Below, in pieces: positions 34,709 through 43,612 of a stretch of DNA of 64,000 nucleotides. This DNA is from Dyadobacter sp. CY345 (GTDB taxonomy: Bacteria > Bacteroidota > Bacteroidia > Cytophagales > Spirosomataceae), in NCBI RefSeq assembly GCF_021502725.1, contig NZ_JAKFFS010000001.1, forward strand, positions 1,612,001 through 1,676,000. The letters are read 5' to 3'. A program made the translations under genes and the position numbers. The notes under the pieces were generated by a model. The model had not been told where the DNA came from and did not search any database. It was given only the letters and a program-made list of their open reading frames with translations. Position 1 is the stretch's first letter, and every line of letters begins with the position of its first letter.

Positions 34709-35772
34709 TCCTGGTCGGTTTCCTTATTGATTTTTTCCTCCGCCAATGCGATATCTTCGCCATCGGCTTGTGGTTCTTCCTGATGCAGATCAGCATTTTT
34801 CTCGTATTGAAGCTCAATAAGAATCGGGAAATGGTCTGAATTAAAGTTTTCAAGTCTCATGATCCTGATTAACTTAAAATCTGTTGAGCAAAACAGATGG
34901 TCTAAGGGAAACCTTAAAAACGGATATTTTGCATGGAATGTGTTAAAGAATCCGCGCCCCCTCCTCGGGTCAAGGAGTCCGCTGATTTTGGTAAATAATT
35001 CCGTTGTGTAAGACCAGGCGACGTCGTTCAAATCACCGACAACGATAGTAGGAAAAGAATTTTCCTTCACCTCTTTGGCAACCAGTAATAGTTCCTTATC
35101 CCGTTCTGTTGAATATGAATTCTCACCCGGCACTGGCGGTGTAGGGTGTACGCAGTACAATCTAACCTTCTGCCCCGAGGGTAATTTTACTTCTGTTTTG
35201 ATAGAAGGGATTTCTTCATCAACAAGATATCTCACCTCAGAATCAATCAGTTCCAGTTTGGAATATAGAAGCATTCCGTAAGTGTTGTTCAAAGGGACCA
35301 GGACCTGATGCGGATACTTTTCCTTTAATTCTTCCGTGCCTTTGTACCAGAATTCATCGGTTTCAAGCAACAGAATGATATCCGGATCGTGCTTATGAAG
35401 CATTTTAAGGCACCCCGAAGTGTTTTTATTGTCTTGAAAAACATTTGAAGATATGATGCTCACCTGATTTTTTTCATCTGATTTTGAAGCTTTCAGAAGC
35501 ACTTTTTTTGAAAGAAAAGTGAACTTATAGATCTGAAAAATCAGATAACCGGTGTTGGCAAGCAGTGCGGCCAGGAAAACATATTGAAAGGGAGTTGAGA
35601 CAGCAAACAAAGAAATATAAACGATCAGAACTGCCAGGTTCAGAAATAGTTTTTGCAACCGGGGATATTCAAATACCCGGAATGCCCAGTAGTCATTTTT
35701 AATAAGAGGAATGATCGAAAAGAGAATGATCAGACCTCCAAAAATTTCAAGGAATAGTTTAAGCGATTGCAT
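34705..35772 (-). CDS. Endonuclease/exonuclease/phosphatase-family membrane protein
   Basis: A 355-residue protein with two or three N-terminal membrane helices (about 5-90) and an EEP domain (about 100-325) with the expected metal and catalytic elements: ISSNVFQDN, ILLLETDEFW (Glu), VVGDLNDVAW (Asp/Asn), PLDHLFCS (Asp/His) and NSDHFPILIEL (Asp/His). The topology places the EEP domain outside the cytoplasm. Related proteins cleave phosphodiesters, such as nucleic acids or lipids; the substrate is unknown. The acidic C-terminus (ADGEDIALAEEKINKE) is a low-complexity tail. Confidence 0.88.
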   Translation of the reverse strand: MQSLKLFLEIFGGLIILFSIIPLIKNDYWAFRVFEYPRLQKLFLNLAVLIVYISLFAVSTPFQYVFLAALLANTGYLIFQIYKFTFLSKKVLLKASKSDEKNQVSIISSNVFQDNKNTSGCLKMLHKHDPDIILLLETDEFWYKGTEELKEKYPHQVLVPLNNTYGMLLYSKLELIDSEVRYLVDEEIPSIKTEVKLPSGQKVRLYCVHPTPPVPGENSYSTERDKELLLVAKEVKENSFPTIVVGDLNDVAWSYTTELFTKISGLLDPRRGRGFFNTFHAKYPFLRFPLDHLFCSTDFKLIRIMRLENFNSDHFPILIELQYEKNADLHQEEPQADGEDIALAEEKINKETDQD

Positions 35773-35819
35773 TATTTTAAAGCATTGGTATGTAACGAAT
35801 ACGCACGAATATCGAATAA

Positions 35820-35861
35820 ATTCAGTCCTGAAAAAAAATTTTTATTTTTCAAGGACTGAAT
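35820..35861. terminator. Hairpin after the hybrid kinase gene
   Basis: ATTCAGTCCT and its exact complement, extended by A/T pairs, form a stem in the spacer between the hybrid kinase stop and the next minus-strand gene. The T run on the minus strand is weak, so it may be a terminator or a processing hairpin. Confidence 0.5.
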
Positions 35862-35891
35862 GCTGTTAATATTATTACTGAAACCGACGAT

Positions 35892-38800
35892 TTATTTTAC
35901 CAAAAAAGGTTTCAGGAATTCAATTTCACTTTCCAGTTTATCAAGAAGTTCTGTAATAATTTTTTTATCGAATGATTCCATATATTCCAGTATTCCAGCG
36001 ATTTTGGTTACCTCTGTCAAATAAGCTGCTGCCGAAGCACCTTTCAGTTTATGCCCTGCTGCTTTTATCTCGCTCAAATTTGCAGATGCGAGGCTGGCTT
36101 TAAGATCGTCCAGATTTTTTATTAAACTATCTCGTGTTAATTCTAGAAATTCAGCGATAAACTCGTCATCGCTCATGTAAACTGCTTTCAGCTTATCAAT
36201 GTCGATGTGCTCATTTTGGATCATCTCTGCCTTTTGTTCACTTACTGCATTTCCATTAGTCAATCCTGTATATTTTTGGAAAATCTGCCAGATGGCATCT
36301 TCAACAAAAGGTTTTGAAATGAAATCGTCCATCCCTACTTCCAGGCATTTGTCACGCTCGCCCTTAACATTGCCGGCAGTAAGGGCGATAATAGGAATAT
36401 GTCTGCTCGTAACTAATTCCCTGATTGCCAAAGTTGCTTCATATCCATTCATTTCAGGCATTTGAACATCCATGAAAATGAGGTCAGGCAGCTGCTTTTT
36501 ACAAATCTCAACAGCCTTTAAACCGTTTTCAGCTTCCAGAATTTTTGAGTTGGGACTTATTTTTCCAATAATCGTTTTTGCTAGAAACATATTCACGGGG
36601 TTGTCCTCAGCAATGACAATCAGTAATTTTCCATTGCTGATCTCATGCTGAATTTCGATGTTGCTTTGCTCTTCTGCCTTTTCCTTTTGGGACAAACGGG
36701 TTAAAGACAGAAAAATATCATGAAGTTTTACAGGCTTGATCAGCCGGTAATTAATATCCAGTTCCTCGCAGCCTTTAAGAACAGTGGCATCATCCGCAGA
36801 GCTGTTTAGCAAAACGATAGGAAGCTCGTCTGCATTCATAAAAAATGTTTCACGAATTTGTCTTATCGTTTCTAAACCATCTTGGTATGGCATATGATAA
36901 TCCATCAACACCGCATCAAAAGTTTCACCTCTCGCCAGGATATTTAGAGCGTCAAAACCATTGCTTGCCTGATCCGATTCAATTTTTAAAAGTCTAAGCA
37001 TTTCTGCTAAAATGATACGATTATTGTCGTTGTCATCTACGATCAACACGCGTTTAATCGAGTCTAAGTTTTCCCATTCTATCGCTTCGCCGGTCTCAGA
37101 ACGCATGGCAAGGTCAAAAAAGAAGGTACTGCCAACTCCGGGAAAACTTTTCAACTGAAGCCTGCTGCCCATCATGCCCAATAGCTTATTCGAAATCGTC
37201 AGCCCAAGGCCAGTCCCGCCATATTTTTTGGTTGTAGAACCGTCTTCCTGTAAAAATGCTTCAAAAATTTTATTCTGTTTATCCTCACGGATTCCAATTC
37301 CGGTATCTCTGACTGAAAACCGGCACATAATGTGTTCGCTTTCGGTTGGGTTATATTTCAGAATTTCAATTTTTAGCTCTATTTCACCGTTTTCGGTAAA
37401 CTTTGCGGCGTTGCTTAGAAGATTAATCAAAACCTGTTTAAGCCTGATTTCGTCAACCCAAACAAAACGCGGCAAATCCGACGGAATATTCAGAAGCATC
37501 TCCAATCCCTTACTCTGGACAGGAAACGAAATTATATCCGCCGATTGCGAGGCTATTTCGTATATATCACACTTATCGATATCCAGCTCTAACTTCCCGG
37601 CTTCGATCTTTGAGAAGTCAAGAATATCGTTAATAATACTTAACAGAGCATTAGCAGATTGGTTGACTATACCTAAATATTGTTTTTGCGTATCCGTCAT
37701 TTTGGTTTTTAAAACCAGGTCAGTAAACCCGATCACCCCATTTAGCGGAGTTCTTATCTCATGGCTCATATTTGCCAGAAATTCCGATTTCGCGATACTT
37801 GCCTGTTCAGCCTGGATTTTTGCCTGTTTCAATTCTTCTCTACGGAGCGCGGTTTCTGTAATGTCCTGAGTAAAAATCATGATACCGCCGACCACGCCGT
37901 CAAATTGATACCAGGGCCTGACCTCCCATTTCAAGTACTGATCCTGATCCCATCCTGGCGGCCGCCAGCTTTCTTCTTCTTTGGTTATTACTGCTCCCTT
38001 GAGACTTCGCTGGTGGACTTCCTTCCAGTTTTCGTCGATACTCGGAAAAACTTCATAGTGGGACTTTCCGATAATATCCTGACCAACCAACCGATATTCT
38101 TCCAGCCAGCGATGGCTGATGGCAAGATATCTTATATCCTTATCCAACATTGCGACTGCGGCAGGTGCATGTTCAACAAAAGCCAGCAGTCTCGCACTTT
38201 GTATGACCAGTTCCTCTTCTGCCTGTTTTCTGGCTGATAAGTCACTGGCGACGCCGAGGTATCCTATGATCGTGTTGTTCACATCCCGGATTGTCGTCAC
38301 GACAAGCGAGACAGGGAAAAGTGTCCCATTTTTCTTTCTATATGTCCATTCGCGGATTTCAGATCCTTCTCTTTCAGCTTTATAAACCAAAGTCTTAAAT
38401 CCCTCAACTGGCATGTGGTAATCTCTCGATAGTTCCTCGGACCTTGATAAAATTTCCTCTTCCAGATGGATTATGGACGATGTCGACTTTCCGACCATTT
38501 CCTCGGCAGTATATCCAAGCAACTTTTCAGCTCCTTTGTTAAAAACCGTAATAATTCCACTGGTATCCGTGGCAATGATGCTGACTTCGGATGCAGCGTT
38601 CAGCACATCATCCAGCAGTTTTTTCGAGTTCCGGAATTCTAATTCTGCCCGTTTCTTTGCGTCAATATCCTGAAATGTTCCATGAAGCCTTTTACATACT
38701 CCGTTCTCCATATCAGAATTGCCTATCGCTCGTACCCACAAGTCTTCGCCCTTTGCCGTCCTAAGTTCCAGTTCAAGATCAAATCCAATTCCCTCTGTCA

Positions 38801-40241
38801 GCGCCAGATCTATTGCCTTTTCTATCTTTTCCCTGCTTTCGCCATCCTGATAAAAATTCATTGCCACATCAAGGCTTGGCTCAAAGCCAGGCGGAATCTG
38901 ATGAATTTCTTTCGTAACCTCAGACCAGTTTATAATTCCTTTTACAAGGTCAACTTCCCAGCCGCCGACACGTGCTGTCCGGTTTGTCTGCAACAGCATT
39001 TCCTGCGTTTTTTGCAAACTTTTTGCCATTTGATGGCTTTCGGTAATATCTATTGAATTTCCAACTACATGGGCAGTTCCGTCGAGTGACTTCACAAGAA
39101 TATTATGATAGCTCCAAATTCTATAAGTGCCGTTCTTATGCACCGTGCTCATTAATCCGCTGGCTTTGCCCGTATTCGAAATTTCTTTCAGATAAGCTTG
39201 TAAAATGTGATGATGTTTCTCTGGTACAAGGTCAAAAAGGCTTATCTTCAAAACTTCTTCGGTTGTATAACCCAGCAACTCGGCACCTGCCGAGTTGACC
39301 GTCAGGAAATTACCGTTTATATCATGGGTACACATCAACCCCTGGGAATTTTCAAAAAAGGACCTGAAATTTTCTTCGCTGATCCTTAATTTATCTTCCC
39401 TGTTTTTTTCTTCCGTGATATTCCGGGCGATACAGAATAAATTTCCAGTATCTGGTTCCGGCGTGGCTGTCCATTGAAGGTGTAGATATTTCCCGTTTTT
39501 TGTACGAAAACGATGGACAAAATTTATGGTGATCTGGCCGTCCGAAAGCCGGGCCATTTCCTGATATGTTTTTTCTAAATCTTCGGGATGGATAAATTCA
39601 AAAAATGCTGTTTTTAACAAAAATTCTTCATCCCAGCCTAGTAACTCTTCGAAAGCGGGATTGATTTTTCTAAAATATCCATCTGCTCCTGCAATACAAA
39701 CCAGGTCATTTGACATTTGAAAAAGCTTCTCAAAATACCTCAGCTCGACTCTTTTTCTTTGGTCAATAATCAGAGATATCGCTTGGTCCGCCAGTAATTT
39801 CAATGCGTTTTTCTGCTGAGAAGTGAGTTGTCTGGTTTTAGTATCGATCACGCAAAGGGTTCCCAGCGAGTATCCTCCCGGATCCACGAGCGGGAATCCT
39901 GCATAAAACCGGATATCTGGTTTTCCTGTTACGAGCTCATTTGTTCTAAAGCGTTCGTCCCGCGTTGCGTCTTCGACCTCGAAGAGTTTGTCGCCCATGA
40001 TGGCATATTGACAGAAGGCAAGATCTCTGGATGTTTCCCGGACATCAAGACCTTTTCTGGATTTGAACCATTGTCTTTTCTCATCAACAAAAGATACCAA
40101 TGAAATCGGAGTTTCGCAGATGATGGAAGCCAGTTCCGTTAATCTGTCGAATTCCTGTTCCGTTTGGGTGTCTAGAATCTGATAGTTTAGAAGGGCCCTT
40201 AGTCGTTCGTTCTCATTGTCAGGGATGGGGACAAATTTCAT
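35892..40241 (-). CDS. Large hybrid sensor kinase: GAF, five PAS, HisKA, HATPase, two REC, Hpt
   Basis: A 1449-residue soluble phosphorelay protein. Approximate order (residues): GAF 15-170; PAS 180-290; PAS 300-410; PAS 425-535; PAS 545-665; PAS 685-800; coiled coil; HisKA with His in FLANMSHEIRTPLNGVIGF near 840; HATPase_c with LINLLSNAAKFT, VRDTGIGI and GGTGLGL; REC1 (VLIVDDNDNNR, VLMDYHMP); REC2 (VIAEDNPVNM, IFMDVQMPEMNGYEA); C-terminal Hpt with His in AAGHKLKGASAAAYL. It holds a full His-Asp-His relay in one chain plus an extra receiver. No DNA-binding output, so the final acceptor is another protein. ATG 40241 (MKFVPIPDNENER) fits the family N-terminus better than a start 9 codons upstream. 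Confidence 0.93.
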   Translation of the reverse strand: MKFVPIPDNENERLRALLNYQILDTQTEQEFDRLTELASIICETPISLVSFVDEKRQWFKSRKGLDVRETSRDLAFCQYAIMGDKLFEVEDATRDERFRTNELVTGKPDIRFYAGFPLVDPGGYSLGTLCVIDTKTRQLTSQQKNALKLLADQAISLIIDQRKRVELRYFEKLFQMSNDLVCIAGADGYFRKINPAFEELLGWDEEFLLKTAFFEFIHPEDLEKTYQEMARLSDGQITINFVHRFRTKNGKYLHLQWTATPEPDTGNLFCIARNITEEKNREDKLRISEENFRSFFENSQGLMCTHDINGNFLTVNSAGAELLGYTTEEVLKISLFDLVPEKHHHILQAYLKEISNTGKASGLMSTVHKNGTYRIWSYHNILVKSLDGTAHVVGNSIDITESHQMAKSLQKTQEMLLQTNRTARVGGWEVDLVKGIINWSEVTKEIHQIPPGFEPSLDVAMNFYQDGESREKIEKAIDLALTEGIGFDLELELRTAKGEDLWVRAIGNSDMENGVCKRLHGTFQDIDAKKRAELEFRNSKKLLDDVLNAASEVSIIATDTSGIITVFNKGAEKLLGYTAEEMVGKSTSSIIHLEEEILSRSEELSRDYHMPVEGFKTLVYKAEREGSEIREWTYRKKNGTLFPVSLVVTTIRDVNNTIIGYLGVASDLSARKQAEEELVIQSARLLAFVEHAPAAVAMLDKDIRYLAISHRWLEEYRLVGQDIIGKSHYEVFPSIDENWKEVHQRSLKGAVITKEEESWRPPGWDQDQYLKWEVRPWYQFDGVVGGIMIFTQDITETALRREELKQAKIQAEQASIAKSEFLANMSHEIRTPLNGVIGFTDLVLKTKMTDTQKQYLGIVNQSANALLSIINDILDFSKIEAGKLELDIDKCDIYEIASQSADIISFPVQSKGLEMLLNIPSDLPRFVWVDEIRLKQVLINLLSNAAKFTENGEIELKIEILKYNPTESEHIMCRFSVRDTGIGIREDKQNKIFEAFLQEDGSTTKKYGGTGLGLTISNKLLGMMGSRLQLKSFPGVGSTFFFDLAMRSETGEAIEWENLDSIKRVLIVDDNDNNRIILAEMLRLLKIESDQASNGFDALNILARGETFDAVLMDYHMPYQDGLETIRQIRETFFMNADELPIVLLNSSADDATVLKGCEELDINYRLIKPVKLHDIFLSLTRLSQKEKAEEQSNIEIQHEISNGKLLIVIAEDNPVNMFLAKTIIGKISPNSKILEAENGLKAVEICKKQLPDLIFMDVQMPEMNGYEATLAIRELVTSRHIPIIALTAGNVKGERDKCLEVGMDDFISKPFVEDAIWQIFQKYTGLTNGNAVSEQKAEMIQNEHIDIDKLKAVYMSDDEFIAEFLELTRDSLIKNLDDLKASLASANLSEIKAAGHKLKGASAAAYLTEVTKIAGILEYMESFDKKIITELLDKLESEIEFLKPFLVK

Positions 40242-40537
40242 TTTTATGTTGAGTATGTGATGTTCCAATTTCCTCTAAATCTCATGATTTTTTTTGGATT
40301 ATTAAAGAATGGGAGACAAAAGGTATTTTTCGTTGAAATTAATATAGTCTGGCGCGTTTCAGGGCATATAATCCAATTGATAATTTTGCACTGTCAGACT
40401 CATTTTCGATATTCCAACCGGTCATTATTTTGTTATTGATAAAAAATATAATTGTTAAAGTATTTTAGCAGCGTAAAAAAGTATTTTAGGATCTTCCAAT
40501 TTGTGTAAATCAAACTCTTCATTCTGATATCTGAAAT

Positions 40538-41119
40538 ATGATTACAGCCTATCTTGAAAGCGTAAGAAAGCAGTTTGAGTATTATAAATTGCTTGGCGAA
40601 ATGACTTTTCGTCAGCTGTCGGACGATCAGCTTTTTTGGAAGTTCAACGAAGACAGCAATAGTATTGCATCCATCGTAAAACATTTGCACGGAAATATGC
40701 TTTCTCGCTGGACAGATTTTTTAACGTTGGATGGTGAAAAGGACTGGCGCAACCAGGACTCGGAATTCGATAATGATTTAAAAGACAGGAAAGAAATTCT
40801 TGAAAAATGGAATGATGGTTGGCAGTGTTTATTTAACGCTCTGGATTCGTCCAACGAAGAGAACTTTGACACTGTCGTCTACATACGAAATCAGGGGCAT
40901 ACCATAACGGAGGCCATAAACCGCCAGCTCTCGCATTATCCTTATCATGTCGGCCAGATTGTCTTTATCGGAAAAATGTTAAAGGATTACCATTGGGAGT
41001 CGCTTTCAATTCCCCGTGGAGAATCCGGGAAATATAATGCAGAAAAATTTGCCAAACCCAAAGGAAAACAACATTTCACAGACGAGTATACTGGTAAGGA
41101 ATCTGGCCAGAATACATAA
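40538..41119 (+). CDS. DUF1572 / DinB-like protein
   Basis: A 193-residue four-helix-bundle protein of the DinB superfamily. Candidate metal-binding histidines are in IASIVKHLHGNMLSRWTDFL and RQLSHYPYHVGQIVFIGKML. The DUF1572 pattern (WRNQDSEF, WNDGW near the middle) is present. Relatives are metal-dependent enzymes or thiol transferases; the reaction here is not known. It stands alone with a long 3' spacer. Confidence 0.88.
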   Translation: MITAYLESVRKQFEYYKLLGEMTFRQLSDDQLFWKFNEDSNSIASIVKHLHGNMLSRWTDFLTLDGEKDWRNQDSEFDNDLKDRKEILEKWNDGWQCLFNALDSSNEENFDTVVYIRNQGHTITEAINRQLSHYPYHVGQIVFIGKMLKDYHWESLSIPRGESGKYNAEKFAKPKGKQHFTDEYTGKESGQNT

Positions 41120-41524
41120 ACCGACGAGCAAGGGATGTGTTTATTTTTTTGTTGAATTCAACTTCCTGGAATTAGGAAAAAGGCGCGGGAGCAAATTTAT
41201 TATATTGTTTTAAAGAAACTTAATTTTCAAATGTTTAGTATTAATTAACATTTAGATAATATTCTTTTAAAATTTCACTGCTACTTTTACAGTAGTAAAG
41301 GATATTATTTGACCGTTTGTTTAATATGTGTAAACTTTTGTTTGGTTATATTTGCAATTTTAAGTATTTTTATAGCGCCGGTCGTTGATGTTAGATTGTC
41401 AAAATTTCATCTTTTGTTTAGTTATACTTTACAAGAAAGTGTGAGGAGTTTCTTTGTAGTTGATACAGTTCTGACTAAAAAGTGCATAGTTAAGTATTAG
41501 TTCACCAATTAAAAATAATATAAA
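41120..41524. other. Upstream region of the phosphonate locus
   Basis: About 405 AT-rich bp before the first gene of the phosphonate cluster. A TATATTTG (41347-41354) matches the -7 consensus, though no -33 TTG at the usual distance is seen. A short CTACT/AGTAG hairpin lies at 41281-41295. No credible gene. Confidence 0.4.
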
Positions 41525-42235
41525 ATGTCGATTGAACTTGTTGTATTTGATATGGCGGGAACCACCGTTAAAGATAAAAATGCAGTGGGGCTTGCGTTTC
41601 AAAATGCGATGAATGCCTACGGTTATAATATCGCAATTGAAAATATTAATCCGATTATGGGTTATGAAAAACCAGTCGCAATCAGAATGATGCTTGATAA
41701 GCATGAAGCAGATAAAAGCAAAATTACGGAGCAGCTGATTGAAAATATTCATGCTGAGTTTGTGACCAGTATGGTCCATTTTTATGAAACTTCCAATGAA
41801 ATAGTTCCGCTCCCTAATGTAGAGGAAACGTTCAGGGTTCTTCGCGAAGCAGGAGTGAAAATTGCGCTGGACACCGGTTTTTCAAAAAATATAGCAGATG
41901 TCATCATCCGCAGATTGGGTTGGGCAGATAAGATTGATCTTATGGTCGCCAGCGATGAGGTTGAAAACGGCCGTCCTTTTCCCGATATGATCGAAAAAAT
42001 TAAAGCAGAGCTTGATGTTGTTTCCTCGGAAGTTGTAGCCAAAGTGGGTGATACCGAAGTTGATATAAATGAAGGAATTAATAGCGGCTGTAAATATGTA
42101 ATAGGGGTAACCACCGGTGCGTTTACCCGGGAAGAGCTAATGCCTTATAATCCTACGCATATTATTGACGATATTTCGGAAGTGATCGCGATCATTTCTG
42201 AGGATGTCAAAATTTTAATCGAAAAAGAAAGCTAG
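41525..42235 (+). CDS. Phosphonatase-like HAD hydrolase (TIGR03351 type)
   Basis: A 236-residue HAD protein. The nucleophile motif FDMAGTTV has the D-x-A form typical of phosphonoacetaldehyde hydrolases rather than the usual D-x-D. A Lys follows in MGYEKPVAI, at the place of the Schiff-base lysine of PhnX but without the His that often follows it. Motifs II and IV: ALDTGFSKN, SDEVENGRPFPDMI and VGDTEVDI. TIGR03351 members sit next to TIGR03364 flavoenzymes, exactly as here. Expected: C-P cleavage of phosphonoacetaldehyde or a close relative, giving phosphate. First gene of a five-gene plus-strand set. Confidence 0.88.
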   Translation: MSIELVVFDMAGTTVKDKNAVGLAFQNAMNAYGYNIAIENINPIMGYEKPVAIRMMLDKHEADKSKITEQLIENIHAEFVTSMVHFYETSNEIVPLPNVEETFRVLREAGVKIALDTGFSKNIADVIIRRLGWADKIDLMVASDEVENGRPFPDMIEKIKAELDVVSSEVVAKVGDTEVDINEGINSGCKYVIGVTTGAFTREELMPYNPTHIIDDISEVIAIISEDVKILIEKES

Positions 42236-42255
42236 TAAAATAAAAACTATTAAGC

Positions 42256-43377
42256 ATGAGCAAATCAGCAATAGTGATCGGTGCAGGGATCGTAGGGTTG
42301 GCGAGTGCACGGGCATTGGGCGCAAGAGGATATCAGGTGACGGTTATTGAAAGGTCAAGTAAAGCAATTGGAGCGTCAATCAGAAATTTCGGGATGGTCT
42401 GGCCGATCGGGCAGCCGGAAGGCAAACTTTACGAAAGAGCTCTGAAAGCGAAGAGTATATGGAAAGAAGTTCTGACTGGCGGAAAGTTATGGTTTCATGA
42501 GGGCGGGAGTTTGCACATGGCGTATCAACAGGACGAACTGGAAGTCATTCAGCAGATTGTTGATGTTAGTGACAAACGGCCGGTAAGTATTCTTACACCG
42601 GAAGCAACGCTTTCAAAATCACCTGCGGTTAACCAGAACGGCTTGTTAGGGTCTCTGTTTTGTAAGGACGAGATGATCGTTGATCCGAGAGAAGCGATCG
42701 CAGGAATTCCTGCTTATCTTAATGAAAAATATGGGGTAAATTTTATCTGGGATACGGCCATTTCCGAAGTGAGTTATCCAACCGTAAGTTCTGGTAAAAA
42801 CCAGTGGTCAGCAGATGAGATTTTCGTTTGCAGCGGACAGGATTTTGAAACGCTTTATCCGGAAGAATTTTCGAATACTGCCATTACCAAATGTAAGTTA
42901 CAGATGCTTCGTCTGGAATCTCAGCCAGATAACTGGAAGATCGGACCAGCCTTATGCGGTGGGTTATCACTTATTCATTATGATGGATTTAAATCTGCGG
43001 CCTCTCTGGACAAGTTAAAAGAAAGATACAAAGCGGAATACGCAGAATATTTGAAATGGGGAATCCATGTTATGGCTTCACAGAACGGCCTTGGTGAAAT
43101 AACGGTCGGAGATTCTCATGAATATGCGCTGACTTTTGACCCTTTCGACAGAGAATTTATAAACACCATGATTCTGGATTATCTGGCAACTTTTGCTGAG
43201 TTCAAATCTTCCAAAGTTTTTCAGACATGGCATGGCATATACCCGAAGATGACCAACGGAAATACGGAAATAGTAATACGTCCAAACGAAGGGGTGACAA
43301 TTATCAACGGACTTGGAGGAGCAGGTATGACGCTGTCTTTCGGTTTATGCGACGAGGTTATCGGCGGGACTTATTAA
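42256..43377 (+). CDS. FAD-dependent oxidoreductase (TIGR03364, phosphonate-linked)
   Basis: A 373-residue DAO-fold flavoenzyme. The Rossmann motif is at the N-terminus (VIGAGIVGLASARALGARG, residues ~7-25) and the C-terminal FAD motif ends as INGLGGAGMTLSFGL. Middle signatures SIRNFGMVWPIGQPEG and TWHGIYPKMTNG fit TIGR03364. Enzymes of this class in AEP clusters oxidise aminophosphonates such as N-methyl-AEP, giving phosphonoacetaldehyde for the HAD enzyme 20 bp upstream. The exact substrate here is inferred. Confidence 0.88.
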   Translation: MSKSAIVIGAGIVGLASARALGARGYQVTVIERSSKAIGASIRNFGMVWPIGQPEGKLYERALKAKSIWKEVLTGGKLWFHEGGSLHMAYQQDELEVIQQIVDVSDKRPVSILTPEATLSKSPAVNQNGLLGSLFCKDEMIVDPREAIAGIPAYLNEKYGVNFIWDTAISEVSYPTVSSGKNQWSADEIFVCSGQDFETLYPEEFSNTAITKCKLQMLRLESQPDNWKIGPALCGGLSLIHYDGFKSAASLDKLKERYKAEYAEYLKWGIHVMASQNGLGEITVGDSHEYALTFDPFDREFINTMILDYLATFAEFKSSKVFQTWHGIYPKMTNGNTEIVIRPNEGVTIINGLGGAGMTLSFGLCDEVIGGTY

Positions 43378-43612
43378 GGATTTTGTCTTTGAGAACTATA
43401 TCCTTGTTGATTCTTACCTGAAACATCTAAGAAAAATAATGTAGCAAAAACCTTAACGTAAATAATGCTTCGTATAGTACTTGGCGTTCAAATTTAGAGG
43501 CGCTATGATCGACATTGATAAGTTTTAAGTTGGCGCCAACAAATGAATTCGAGTCGCATGTCTGTAAGGAAAAATGCAATGCAAGGATTACCAAGAGCAA
43601 ACCATAATCAAG

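Noticed and set aside
40242-40268. Nine-codon upstream extension of the hybrid kinase
   Set aside because: The family N-terminus begins at MKFVPIPDNE; the extension adds nothing recognisable.
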